NCBI GenBank assembly: GCA_902491535.1 | Contig: CABUHS010000005.1 | Location: forward strand, 1 to 64,000 | Direction of reading: 5' to 3' | Source of the DNA: an uncultured Eubacteriales bacterium | GTDB taxonomy: Bacteria > Bacillota > Clostridia > Oscillospirales > CAG-272 | Length of the DNA stretch: 64,000 nt | Shown: positions 45,397-54,568 of the stretch, piece after piece | Layout: each line of letters starts with the position of its first letter | Numbering within the stretch: the stretch's first letter is position 1 | Translations under genes and position numbers: made by a program | Notes under the pieces: generated by a model | The model's database searches: none | Seen by the model: the letters and a program-made list of their open reading frames with translations, nothing else | Told to the model about the DNA's origin: nothing

Positions 45397-46881
45397 ATGG
45401 CAGAACTTAAAATGCTTGCGATCGACCTCGGAGCTTCAAGCGGAAGAGGAATTGTCGGTCATTTCGACGGCGAACGCCTCTCTCTCGAAGAAAATCACAG
45501 ATTTCCGAATGAGCCTGTAATAAATGCAGGAAGCTTTAACTGGGATATCCTCAGAATATTCCATGAAATCAAAAATTCGATCCGCAAATGCGCGCTCAGC
45601 GAAGACAAAGATATTGCTTCCATAGCTATAGATACATGGGGAGTTGACTACGGTTTTCTTAACAAAAACGGAAAACTGATCAGCAATCCGTATCACTACC
45701 GTGACGAAAGAACTGCCGGTGTTCCCGAAGAAGCGTTCAAAACGATCAGTCAGGACGAGCTTTACGGTATCACCGGAACGCAGACCATGAACTTCAATAC
45801 AGTATTTCAGCTTCTCGCCGAAAAACGCGACAATCCTGAAATATTCGATATTGCACGCGATATGCTTTTTGTTCCCGATCTCCTGAATTACTTCCTCACC
45901 GGAGTTAAAGAGAATGAATATACGATCGCATCGACCGGATCGCTTCTCGATGCAAAGAGCCGCGACTGGGCGTTTGACGTGATCGACCGTCTCGGAATTC
46001 CGAGACACATTTTCGGAAAGATCGCACAGCCCGGTACTGTAGTAGGACCGCTTCTCCCTCAGATACTCGAAGAAGTCGGAGCTATAAACGCGAAGGTCAT
46101 CCATGCTGCATCTCACGATACGGCAAGCGCCGTCGTTGCTGTTCCTGCAAAGGGCGATGACTTTGTATATATTTCGAGCGGAACATGGTCGCTCATGGGA
46201 AGCGAGCTTAAAGAACCGCGTCTTGACGGCATTGCAAAGCAGTATGATTTCACAAACGAAGGCGGAATGAGCCGTACAATTCGTTTTCTCAAAAATATCA
46301 TGGGACTTTGGCTCGAGCAGGAATCCCGCCGTCAGTGGGCGCGCGAGGGTAAGCAGCTTTCATTTGATGAACTTTCAAATGCAGCTATGGCTTCAAAGCC
46401 GCTTCGCAGCATAATCAACCCGAGCGACTATGTATTCAACGCTCCCGGAAACATGCCCGGACGTATAGCCGAATACTGCAAAAAAACAGGTCAGCCCGTC
46501 CCCGAAAGCTACGGCGAAATAGTCCGCTGCATCTTTGACAGCCTTGCACTCTGCTACCGTTGGACTGTAAGCAAGATCGACAGCGTAAAGGGTACTAAAA
46601 CTCCGTTTATAAATATCGTCGGAGGCGGATGCAAGGAAGGTCCGCTCTGCCAGCTCACCGCAGACGCATGCGGAATCCCGGTATATGCAGGGCCCGTCGA
46701 GGCAACTGCGATCGGCAACATCTGTGTACAGGCAATGGCGCTCGGAGAAATCAAGGATATGTCAGAAGCACGTCATATAGTCCGCAATTCCTTTGAGATC
46801 AAGCAGTATGAGCCTCACACTGCGGATGCTGCAATGTGGGACGAAGGCTACGAAAGATTCTGCAAGCTTGTTGAAGACTGA
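45397..46881 (+). CDS. rhaB: L-rhamnulokinase
   Basis: The 494-residue FGGY-family kinase phosphorylates L-rhamnulose at C1 with ATP. LAIDLGASSGRGIVGHFDG near residue 7 is the rhamnulokinase form of the phosphate-1 loop, IDTWGVDYGFLNKNG near 76 and YISSGTWSLMGSELKEP near 251 are family motifs, and NIVGGGCKEGPLCQLTADA near 408 is the ATP-binding region. GGAG sits eight bases before the ATG. The next gene encodes L-rhamnose isomerase. Rhamnulose-1-phosphate aldolase (rhaD), transporter and a RhaR-type regulator are absent from the window. Confidence 0.95.
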   Translation: MAELKMLAIDLGASSGRGIVGHFDGERLSLEENHRFPNEPVINAGSFNWDILRIFHEIKNSIRKCALSEDKDIASIAIDTWGVDYGFLNKNGKLISNPYHYRDERTAGVPEEAFKTISQDELYGITGTQTMNFNTVFQLLAEKRDNPEIFDIARDMLFVPDLLNYFLTGVKENEYTIASTGSLLDAKSRDWAFDVIDRLGIPRHIFGKIAQPGTVVGPLLPQILEEVGAINAKVIHAASHDTASAVVAVPAKGDDFVYISSGTWSLMGSELKEPRLDGIAKQYDFTNEGGMSRTIRFLKNIMGLWLEQESRRQWAREGKQLSFDELSNAAMASKPLRSIINPSDYVFNAPGNMPGRIAEYCKKTGQPVPESYGEIVRCIFDSLALCYRWTVSKIDSVKGTKTPFINIVGGGCKEGPLCQLTADACGIPVYAGPVEATAIGNICVQAMALGEIKDMSEARHIVRNSFEIKQYEPHTADAAMWDEGYERFCKLVED

Positions 46882-46991
46882 GCTGAATAAGTTACTAATC
46901 CTACATAAACGCTGATAAAATCAACTTATCGGCACACGATAAAAACAACCTCAAATATTATATGCCGCATAGCGGCAGAATGGAGATAAAC

Positions 46992-48245
46992 ATGTCTGTT
47001 TCCGAAGCTTACAAACTTGCAAAAGAAATATATGCCGAATTCGGTGTTGACACCGACGCTGCAATTGCAAAGGCTGCGTCTATACCGGTATCAATGCACT
47101 GTTGGCAGGGAGATGATGTACGCGGATTTGAAAATCCGAACGGAGATCTTACCGGAGGTATCCAAACTACCGGTAACTATCCGGGACGTGCAACAACAAT
47201 AGAGCAGCTTCGCGCTGACTTTGAAAAAGCAGCGTCATTTATTCCCGGAAAAAAGAATATAAACCTTCATGCTATCTACCTCGACAACTGCGGTGAGAAG
47301 GTTGAGCGCAATGAAATAGAGCCGAAGCATTTCGCTTCATGGGTAGAGTGGGCAAAAAAGAACGGTTTTGGTATCGACTTCAACCCCACATACTTCTCAC
47401 ATAAAAACAGCGAAGACGGTCTTACTCTTTCACATCCAGATAAGGGAATCCGCCGTTTCTGGATCGAGCATGGAATCGCATGCCGCCGCATTGCAGACTA
47501 CATAGGAAAAGAACTCGGCAATGTAGTAATGGATAACCACTGGGTACCGGACGGATTTAAGGATATCCCTGTAGACCGTTACACAACGCGCAAGCGTCTC
47601 CTTGAATCTTACGATGAGATATTTGCTGAAAAATTCGACAAAAAGCATACAATAGATTCTGTCGAAGGAAAGGTATTCGGAATCGGAGCTGAAAGCTGCA
47701 CGATCGGTTCTCACGAATTCTATCTTGCATACGCTCAAAAGAACAATATGTCCTTCACACTCGATACAGGACACTATCATCCGACTGAGTATGTATCCGA
47801 TAAAATTTCTTCCGCGCTTCTCTTTCTTGATGACATTCTCCTTCACGTATCGCGCCCTGTAAGATGGGACAGCGACCATGTTGTTATCTTCGACGATGAG
47901 CTTAAATATATCGCGCAGGAGATCGTATGGGGCGGATTCGAAAACAGAGTACATATCGGACTCGATTTCTTCGATGCTTCGATCAACCGAATCGCTGCAT
48001 GGGTAATCGGAACACGCAGCATGCAGAAAGCTCTTCTCTTCGCCGCACTCGCGCCTATCGACAAGCTCCGCGAGTATGAGCTGACCGGAGATTACACATC
48101 CCGTCTCGCAATGCTCGAAGAACTTAAAACACTTCCGTTTGCAGCAGTATGGGATGCTTACTGCGAAAAAGCAGGTGTTCCGGTTCGCAATCAATGGCTC
48201 GCTGATGTTAAAGCATATGAAAAGGATGTTCTCTCTAAGAGATAA
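46992..48245 (+). CDS. rhaA: L-rhamnose isomerase
   Basis: The 417-residue metal-dependent TIM-barrel isomerase converts L-rhamnose to L-rhamnulose. SMHCWQGDDVRGFE near residue 34 (substrate loop), LHAIYLDNCG near 94, MDNHWVPDGFKDIPVDR near 180, GAESCTIGSHEFYLAYA near 233, TLDTGHYHPTE near 257 and HVSRPVRWDSDHVV near 284 hold the metal and substrate ligands. I start at MSVSEAYK, where GGAG lies seven bases upstream; an in-frame ATG ten codons earlier would overlap a small hairpin (TGCCGC/GCGGCA at 46963-46977) and has no ribosome-binding site. Confidence 0.96.
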   Translation: MSVSEAYKLAKEIYAEFGVDTDAAIAKAASIPVSMHCWQGDDVRGFENPNGDLTGGIQTTGNYPGRATTIEQLRADFEKAASFIPGKKNINLHAIYLDNCGEKVERNEIEPKHFASWVEWAKKNGFGIDFNPTYFSHKNSEDGLTLSHPDKGIRRFWIEHGIACRRIADYIGKELGNVVMDNHWVPDGFKDIPVDRYTTRKRLLESYDEIFAEKFDKKHTIDSVEGKVFGIGAESCTIGSHEFYLAYAQKNNMSFTLDTGHYHPTEYVSDKISSALLFLDDILLHVSRPVRWDSDHVVIFDDELKYIAQEIVWGGFENRVHIGLDFFDASINRIAAWVIGTRSMQKALLFAALAPIDKLREYELTGDYTSRLAMLEELKTLPFAAVWDAYCEKAGVPVRNQWLADVKAYEKDVLSKR

Positions 48246-48289
48246 TATGCGTATCCCCATAAGCAAATTTTCAATTAAATTATAAAAGT

Positions 48290-48326
48290 AAGGCAGTGTG
48301 ATTCTTTATATTCACACTGCCTTTTA
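48290..48326 (+). terminator. Terminator after rhaA
   Basis: AAGGCAGTGTGA at 48290-48301 pairs perfectly over 12 bp with TCACACTGCCTT at 48312-48323, followed by TTATTG. It ends the plus-strand run that begins at 39331. Confidence 0.92.
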
Positions 48327-48407
48327 TTGCTCTAATACGTTATTTTTTATCATAAAACCATTATTAAAAAATTGCAGAATTTAATGTTCCTTGCATTAGG
48401 CATAAGA

Positions 48408-48881
48408 TTACTCATCGTCAAGATGTCCGGCATGTATACTGATATGCCCTATTCCGAGAACGATATCCGCAATTATCAGAAATATATTTTCTTTATATAT
48501 TCCAAGAAGCAAAAATGCAATCACGGGCAAAACAGCCCCTGCCAAAGGTATTCCCAAAATACTGCTATAAAAATCACTCATTTTATGTTCACTTCTGAAA
48601 TATCTGATCCAATATATCTCATATAAGATCATCACTGCAATGGCAAGAGCAAGCAAAAACAGCCACGGAGACAGTTCTCCGATTTCGGGACCAGCAAAAA
48701 TAAGCGCAAAGCATGTAACCAAAACCTCTCCTACCCGTTCAAATATCAAAAGTATTTTATTTTCATCAGAAGCATATTTATCATAATTTTTCGGTTTATT
48801 TCGTGTCCAAAACAGATTCGGAATAAGAAGCATAATCAGAAACACAGCACCGATAATTGAAAAACCGAAATGAACATTCAT
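48408..48881 (-). CDS. Four-helix integral membrane protein of unknown function
   Basis: The 157-residue protein has about four to five hydrophobic segments: FSIIGAVFLIMLLIPNLFW, VLVTCFALIFAG, WLFLLALAIAVMILYEIYWI and the pair LAGAVLPVIAFLLLG and IFLIIADIVLGIGHISIHAG. A cytoplasmic charged loop NKPKNYDKYASDENKIL follows helix one. I know similar unannotated membrane proteins in Clostridia but no function. The C-terminal HISIHAGHLDDE has two conserved-looking histidines that could bind metal. AGG lies about eight bases before the ATG. The gene is isolated, convergent with rhaA. Confidence 0.8.
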   Translation of the reverse strand: MNVHFGFSIIGAVFLIMLLIPNLFWTRNKPKNYDKYASDENKILLIFERVGEVLVTCFALIFAGPEIGELSPWLFLLALAIAVMILYEIYWIRYFRSEHKMSDFYSSILGIPLAGAVLPVIAFLLLGIYKENIFLIIADIVLGIGHISIHAGHLDDE

Positions 48882-49064
48882 ATTACAACCTATCTTTCAT
48901 GAAAAATTCAAATGCTTCGACATTTATGACATAAATACCGCTTAAATTAATTGATCAACAATATATAATTTGATATCGGAATAATTTTTAAACACATCAA
49001 TTCTCGTAAAAAGGAATTAACATCTTTAGCATTCCCCCATAAAGATCAAAAAATATTATATATT

Positions 49065-49289
49065 TCACAAGTTACCATTGTCATCTATTTTGCACCAAGT
49101 ATGTCTTTTACATTCTGGACACTTCAACATTCTCATATCCCCCTCATGAAGACCTAGACTAGCCCCCCAAAACCATTTCACCTTAAAGCGATGACCGCAT
49201 TCAGTGCATTTATATGAATGTCTTGCAATAATTACTTTACCGATAATGATAGATATTATTACACCTATCAATGTTATAATTAATTCCAT
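49065..49289 (-). CDS. Small membrane-anchored zinc-ribbon protein
   Basis: A 74-residue protein with one N-terminal transmembrane helix (LIITLIGVIISIIIGKVII) followed by a zinc-ribbon with two Cys pairs, CTECGHRF and CPECKRHTWC. The layout is that of small membrane-tethered zinc-ribbon proteins of unknown role. I start at ATG (MELIIT), five bases after AAGGG; an ATG ten codons upstream lies within a hairpin CGTTAG-TTGG/CCAA-CTAACG at 49305-49332. Translation could be tuned by that hairpin. Convergence or operon linkage with the neighbouring membrane protein is unclear, with about 180 bp between them. Confidence 0.68.
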   Translation of the reverse strand: MELIITLIGVIISIIIGKVIIARHSYKCTECGHRFKVKWFWGASLGLHEGDMRMLKCPECKRHTWCKIDDNGNL

Positions 49290-49606
49290 AATACCCTTCT
49301 TTCCCGTTAGAGTTGGCATAAACCAACTAACGCCGATTTAATGTTAATAAATTATATACCTTTCCTGAACATAGATAACAGCTATACTTAAATTAAATAT
49401 ACTTATACCTTACTCTAATCTCAAATCGTAAAACATTCTGTCCGAAAATTTATATTTCAGACTTTCAAATCTCTTTATACTACTGATATTATAATACATA
49501 AATTCTGTATTTTCAATATTTATTCCTATTTTATTTGATTATAAGTATAAATCAGCCCGGGTGTTATACCCGGGCTGCTTTGTTTTGTCATATAATTTAT
49601 TATAAA
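49290..49606. other. Intergenic region after the purine operon
   Basis: AT-rich, no credible gene. It holds the 49305-49332 hairpin of the zinc-ribbon gene leader and a strong GC-rich hairpin described separately at 49553-49577. A TATAAT on the minus strand near 49357-49362 could be the -10 of the zinc-ribbon gene, without a good -35. Confidence 0.4.
49553..49577 (-). terminator. Terminator-like hairpin after glyA
   Basis: CAGCCCGGGT at 49553-49562 pairs perfectly with ACCCGGGCTG at 49568-49577, 30 bases after the glyA stop. On the minus strand only a broken T stretch (ATTTATACTTATAAT) follows, so termination may be incomplete or factor-assisted. Confidence 0.7.
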
Positions 49607-50842
49607 TCAATAAAGCGGATATGCTTCGCAGAGCTGCTGAACTTCGCTCGAAATTCTATCCTTATTTGCGTCGAAGTCATTTATAGCATCGGTGATCCAG
49701 TTCGCAATGAGCTTCATCTCATTTTCTTTGAAGCCTCTTGTTGTAACTGCGGGAGTACCGATTCTCAAACCGCTTGTAACAAACGGACTCTGAGGATCGT
49801 TCGGAACTGTGTTTTTGTTAGCAGTAATATGAACCTCATCAAGACGGCGCTCAAGCTCTTTACCTGTAAGGTCATGCTTCATAAGCTTGAGAAGCATGAG
49901 ATGATTGTCAGTACCGCCTGAAACGATGTCAATGCCGTTATCCATAAGAGAGCGGCAAAGAACAGAAGCATTCTTTACGATCTGACGCTGATAATCCTTG
50001 AACTCCTCGGTCAGCGCCTCTCCGAGTGCAACTGCCTTTGCTGCGATGATGTGCATAAGCGGACCGCCCTGCGTTCCGGGGAATACAGCCTTGTCGATCG
50101 CCTTTGCAAGCTCTTCACGGCAGAGGATCATACCGCCGCGGGGACCTCTGAGCGTCTTATGCGTAGTTGTAGTAACAACATCCGCATACGGAACAGGTGA
50201 CGGATGAACACCGGCAGCGATAAGACCTGCAATGTGTGCCATATCCACCATGAGGTATGCTCCGACTTCATCTGCGATCTCACGGCAGCGTTTAAAGTCA
50301 ATGATTCTCGAATATGCACTCGCACCGACAACGATCATTTTAGGCTTGCTTTCGAGTGCGATCTTTCTCATTTCATCATAATCGATCATTTCCGTAACCG
50401 GATCGACACCATAAGGCACTACATTGAAGTATTTTCCTGAGATGTTTACAGGAGAACCGTGCGACAGATGTCCGCCCTGCTGGAGATTCATTCCGAGTAC
50501 GGTGTCTCCGGGCTGAAGAAGTGCAAAAAATGTTGCAAGGTTAGCATTAGCTCCGCTGTGGGGCTGAACATTTGCATGCTCTGCGCCAAAAAGCTTCTTA
50601 GCTCTCTCGCGTGCGATCTCTTCAACAATATCAACACACGCGCATCCGCCGTAATAACGCTTTCCCGGATAGCCCTCAGCATATTTGTTTGTAAGAACGC
50701 CGCCTGCCGCAAGCAGAACCGCTTCGGATACAATATTCTCAGAGGCGATCAGCTCAATATTATGGCGCTGACGGTCAAGCTCAAGCGAGCATGCGCCCGC
50801 TACTTCGGGATCAAAGTTTTTAAGTTCTTCAAAAAATTTCAT
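49607..50842 (-). CDS. glyA: Serine hydroxymethyltransferase
   Basis: The 411-residue PLP enzyme turns serine and tetrahydrofolate into glycine and 5,10-methylene-THF. RQRHNIELIASENIVSEAVL near residue 24, YAEGYPGKRYYGGCACVD near 54, LSHGSPVNISGKYF near 124, and VTTTTHKTLRGPRGGMI near 222 with the PLP-binding Lys are all canonical. As the last gene of the purine operon it supplies one-carbon units for PurN and the AICAR transformylase, and the glycine used by PurD. AGGAG lies eight bases before the ATG. Confidence 0.97.
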   Translation of the reverse strand: MKFFEELKNFDPEVAGACSLELDRQRHNIELIASENIVSEAVLLAAGGVLTNKYAEGYPGKRYYGGCACVDIVEEIARERAKKLFGAEHANVQPHSGANANLATFFALLQPGDTVLGMNLQQGGHLSHGSPVNISGKYFNVVPYGVDPVTEMIDYDEMRKIALESKPKMIVVGASAYSRIIDFKRCREIADEVGAYLMVDMAHIAGLIAAGVHPSPVPYADVVTTTTHKTLRGPRGGMILCREELAKAIDKAVFPGTQGGPLMHIIAAKAVALGEALTEEFKDYQRQIVKNASVLCRSLMDNGIDIVSGGTDNHLMLLKLMKHDLTGKELERRLDEVHITANKNTVPNDPQSPFVTSGLRIGTPAVTTRGFKENEMKLIANWITDAINDFDANKDRISSEVQQLCEAYPLY

Positions 50843-50877
50843 AATATTAACTCCTGTATTACGCGTTTTTTATATCT

Positions 50878-53800
50878 TTATTTAAAATATTTTACCGCAG
50901 CCTCAAACATGCGTATATCATAATTACCCGGAACATTCTTGTAGAGTCCCTCACCGATACGCTCGCTGTGTCCCATCTTACCGAACACTCTTCCGTCAGG
51001 CGATGTAATACCCTCGATTGCAAACATCGAATCATTGGGATTGAAGTGAACATCTCCTGTTGCATTTCCTGCAAGATCGACATACTGTGTTGCGATCTGT
51101 CCGTTTTCCGCAAGCTGTTTTATCAGTTCATTATCGGCAATAAATCTTCCTTCTCCGTGAGAGATCGGAACACTGTAAACATCACCGACCTCGGTGAGCG
51201 CAAGCCACGGAGATTTATTCGACGCAATGCGTGTACGAACAATCTTTGACTGATGGCGCGCAATCGTATTAAATGTCAGCGTCGGACAATTTTCATCCGT
51301 GTCAATGATCTTTCCGTAAGGAACGAGTCCGAGCTTTATAAGAGCCTGGAATCCGTTACAGATACCGCACATAAGACCGTCGCGGTTATCAAGCAGATCG
51401 GATACACCGTCTTTTATCGCCGCATTACGGAAAAACGCCGTAATGAATTTTCCGCTTCCGTCCGGTTCGTCTCCTCCGGAGAATCCGCCGGGAATGAATA
51501 TCATCTGCGAATCCTTGAGCTTGCGTGCGAAGCTGTCCACAGATCTCTGAATCCCTTCTGAGGTCAGGTTGTTTATAACCATTATCTCAGGCTCTGCGCC
51601 TGCGTCACGTACGGCCTTTGCGCTGTCATATTCGCAGTTTGTTCCCGGGAATGCGGGAATAAGAACCTTCGGCTTTGCATGCTTAACGGCAGGAGACGGA
51701 TAAGAAGAAGCCTTGTATTCAAAGTTTCTCATCTCTCCGTTACCGTCTGCAATATTGCAGCTGTAAACGCTCTCGAGCTTATCTTCATACGTTCCGAGAA
51801 GTTCATCGCAGGAAAGTATCTCTCCGCACATCGACAGAATGCCGTCATCTGTTACCGTACCGACATCATAATCGCCCTGCGTATCATCGGTAACTTCAAG
51901 AATAAATGCACCGTAGCAGCTGTCGAATATAGCCTGAACACACATCGACGGATCATATCTGAAGCCAAAACCGTTTCCGAAAGACATTTTCATAACCGCC
52001 TCGGCAATACCGCCCATACACGGAGTATAGCAGGACACCGCTTTTCCGCTGCGCATAAGCTCTGTAGCGCGGTTCATGACCGCAATCAGGCTGTCAGTCT
52101 TCGGCAGTCCGTTTTCATCATATTCCGGTGCAATAAGAATTACTCTGTTGCCCGCTTTCTTAAATTCCGGAGATACTATATTCTTTACCTTTTCAGTAGT
52201 GACCGCAAAAGATACGAGCGTCGGCGGAACATCAAGATCCTCAAACGATCCGCTCATCGAGTCCTTTCCTCCGATAGAGCCGATGCCAAGCTCTTTCTGA
52301 GCTTCAAATGCACCGAGAAGTGCCGCAAGGGGTTTGCCCCAACGTCTTTCATCCTTTCCGGGATGTTCAAAATATTCCTGGAAGGTAAGGTAAACATCAT
52401 TGAACGATGCGCCGGAAGCAATAAGCTTACATACCGATTCAACAACAGCAAGATATGCGCCGTGATACGGACTGTTCTCGGTTATAAAAGGATTGTAGCC
52501 CCATGACATGAGAGAGCAATCATCGGTATGCTTCTTTTCAACCGATATCTTCTGAACCATAGCCTGAACCGGAGTGAGCTGATATTTTCCTCCGAACGGC
52601 ATGAGAACCGTTCCGGCGCCGATCGTTGAATCAAATCGTTCCGAAAGTCCGCGTTTCGAGCAAATATTCAGATCCGATGCAAGCTTTTTGTAATTCTCGG
52701 CAAATCCTCCGGATACCGTTTTTTTCGGAAGAACAGGCTTTGCAGGAGCTATTGTTATATGCTTATCCGCACCGTTTGAATTAAGAAATTCACGGCTGAT
52801 ATCAACGATCTTTTTGCCGTTCCAATTCATAGTGAGCCTCGGCTCAGCTTTTACAACAGCTACAGGACATGCCTGGAGATTCTCACTTTCTGCAAGTGCA
52901 AGAAACGCATCGACATTTTCAGCTTCAATTACAACTGCCATACGTTCCTGCGACTCACTTATCGCAAGCTCTGTTCCGTCAAGTCCCTCGTATTTTTTCG
53001 GAACTGCATTAAGATCTATTTCAAGTCCGTCTGCAAGCTCGCCGATAGCAACCGATACACCGCCTGCGCCGAAGTCATTGCAGCGCTTGATCATGCGGCA
53101 CGCGTCGCCGTTCCGGAAAAGACGCTGAAGCTTTCTTTCCTCGGGGGCATTTCCCTTTTGAACCTCCGCTCCGCATGTTTCGACAGAATCAAGCTTATGA
53201 GCTTTTGATGAGCCTGTTGCACCGCCGATTCCGTCACGTCCTGTGCTTCCGCCGAGCAGAACAACAACATCGCCGGGTGCCGGAGTCTCTCTGCGAACAT
53301 TTTCAGCAGGAGCGGCAGCGATGACCGCGCCTATCTCCATACGCTTTGCGGCATACCCGGGATGATATATTTCGTCAACGATACCTGTCGCAAGACCGAT
53401 CTGATTTCCGTATGAAGAATATCCTGCAGCCGCAGTAGTTACAATTTTACGCTGCGGAAGCTTTCCCTTCATGGTTTCGCTGACAGGCTTCAGCGGATCG
53501 GCAGCTCCGGTAACACGCATCGCTCCGTAAACATACGATCTTCCGGAAAGCGGATCGCGGATCGCGCCTCCGATACACGTTGCCGCGCCTCCGAAAGGCT
53601 CGATCTCGGTCGGGTGATTATGCGTCTCATTCTTGAACAGGAGCAGCCACGGCTCGCTTACGCCGTCGACATCAACGTTAATCTTAACTGTGCAGGCGTT
53701 GATCTCCTCACTCTCGTCAAGCTTATCAAGCTTTCCGTGAGCTTTAAGATATCTCACCGCAAGCGTTGCAATATCCATAAGGCAGATCGGCTTCGTTCTG

Positions 53801-54567
53801 CCAAGCTCCGCCCTCACTGCAATATAGTCGTCATATGCTTTCTGAAGCAGCTCATCCTCAAACTTTACATCGTCAATAACGGTAAGAAATGTTGTATGAC
53901 GGCAATGATCAGACCAATATGTATCTATCATGCGTATCTCTGTAATAGTAGGATCGCGCTTTTCTGAAATAAAATATTTCTGACAGAATTCGATATCGTC
54001 CGCATCCATAGCAAGTCCGTAATCGGAAACAAATTTTTCAAGTCCGGCTCTGTCAAGCTTAATGAATCCGTCGAGTGTTTTTACCGATGTGGGAATTTCA
54101 TAATCCGTTTTGAGCGTTTCCGGCTTTTCGAGAGATGCCTCGCGCGCTTCAACGGGATTGATAACATACTTTTTGACCTCTTTTATGTTTTCTTCTGTCA
54201 GATCACCGTACAATGCATAGATTTTTGCGGTACGTACATCAGGGCGGCTTCCCTGCGATATGATCTGAATACACTGCGCCGCAGAATCGGCACGCTGATC
54301 AAACTGCCCGGGAAGGTATTCAACGGCAAATACAACAGCGCCCGTAAGGTCGGGATCATCTGAAACAATATCGAGCTGAGGCTCGGAAAAGACCGTTTTT
54401 TTCGCATATTCAAAAAGCTCTTCCGATATATTTTCCGCATCATAACGGTTAATGATCCTGACGTCACTCAGCGACTCTATACCGAGCAGCGTTCTTGCAT
54501 CGCTGAGCAGCGCGGCTGCTTCGTGTGCAAGCTCTTTTTTCTTCTCTGCAAATACTCTGTATACCAC
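50878..54567 (-). CDS. purL: Phosphoribosylformylglycinamidine synthase, single-chain
   Basis: The 1229-residue enzyme makes FGAM from FGAR, glutamine and ATP. The order is: PurS-like N-terminal part, first AIRS-like unit with TYWSDHCRHTTFLT near residue 218 and FKNETHNHPTEIEPFGGAATCIGG near 293, second unit with GSIGGKDSMSGSFEDLD near 770, and a C-terminal class I glutaminase. The glutaminase Cys is in LMCGICNGFQALIK near 1085; the partner His and Glu are near the C-terminus. It is shorter than the 1300-residue proteobacterial form, which fits the clostridial variant. The gene starts with GTG, nine bases after GAGG, overlapping the purD end. Confidence 0.95.
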   Translation of the reverse strand: MVYRVFAEKKKELAHEAAALLSDARTLLGIESLSDVRIINRYDAENISEELFEYAKKTVFSEPQLDIVSDDPDLTGAVVFAVEYLPGQFDQRADSAAQCIQIISQGSRPDVRTAKIYALYGDLTEENIKEVKKYVINPVEAREASLEKPETLKTDYEIPTSVKTLDGFIKLDRAGLEKFVSDYGLAMDADDIEFCQKYFISEKRDPTITEIRMIDTYWSDHCRHTTFLTVIDDVKFEDELLQKAYDDYIAVRAELGRTKPICLMDIATLAVRYLKAHGKLDKLDESEEINACTVKINVDVDGVSEPWLLLFKNETHNHPTEIEPFGGAATCIGGAIRDPLSGRSYVYGAMRVTGAADPLKPVSETMKGKLPQRKIVTTAAAGYSSYGNQIGLATGIVDEIYHPGYAAKRMEIGAVIAAAPAENVRRETPAPGDVVVLLGGSTGRDGIGGATGSSKAHKLDSVETCGAEVQKGNAPEERKLQRLFRNGDACRMIKRCNDFGAGGVSVAIGELADGLEIDLNAVPKKYEGLDGTELAISESQERMAVVIEAENVDAFLALAESENLQACPVAVVKAEPRLTMNWNGKKIVDISREFLNSNGADKHITIAPAKPVLPKKTVSGGFAENYKKLASDLNICSKRGLSERFDSTIGAGTVLMPFGGKYQLTPVQAMVQKISVEKKHTDDCSLMSWGYNPFITENSPYHGAYLAVVESVCKLIASGASFNDVYLTFQEYFEHPGKDERRWGKPLAALLGAFEAQKELGIGSIGGKDSMSGSFEDLDVPPTLVSFAVTTEKVKNIVSPEFKKAGNRVILIAPEYDENGLPKTDSLIAVMNRATELMRSGKAVSCYTPCMGGIAEAVMKMSFGNGFGFRYDPSMCVQAIFDSCYGAFILEVTDDTQGDYDVGTVTDDGILSMCGEILSCDELLGTYEDKLESVYSCNIADGNGEMRNFEYKASSYPSPAVKHAKPKVLIPAFPGTNCEYDSAKAVRDAGAEPEIMVINNLTSEGIQRSVDSFARKLKDSQMIFIPGGFSGGDEPDGSGKFITAFFRNAAIKDGVSDLLDNRDGLMCGICNGFQALIKLGLVPYGKIIDTDENCPTLTFNTIARHQSKIVRTRIASNKSPWLALTEVGDVYSVPISHGEGRFIADNELIKQLAENGQIATQYVDLAGNATGDVHFNPNDSMFAIEGITSPDGRVFGKMGHSERIGEGLYKNVPGNYDIRMFEAAVKYFK

Positions 54568-54568
54568 T

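Noticed and set aside
51679..52506. Open frame of about 275 codons on the plus strand opposite purL
   Set aside because: Rich in Arg and Ser without any motif; antisense shadow of purL.
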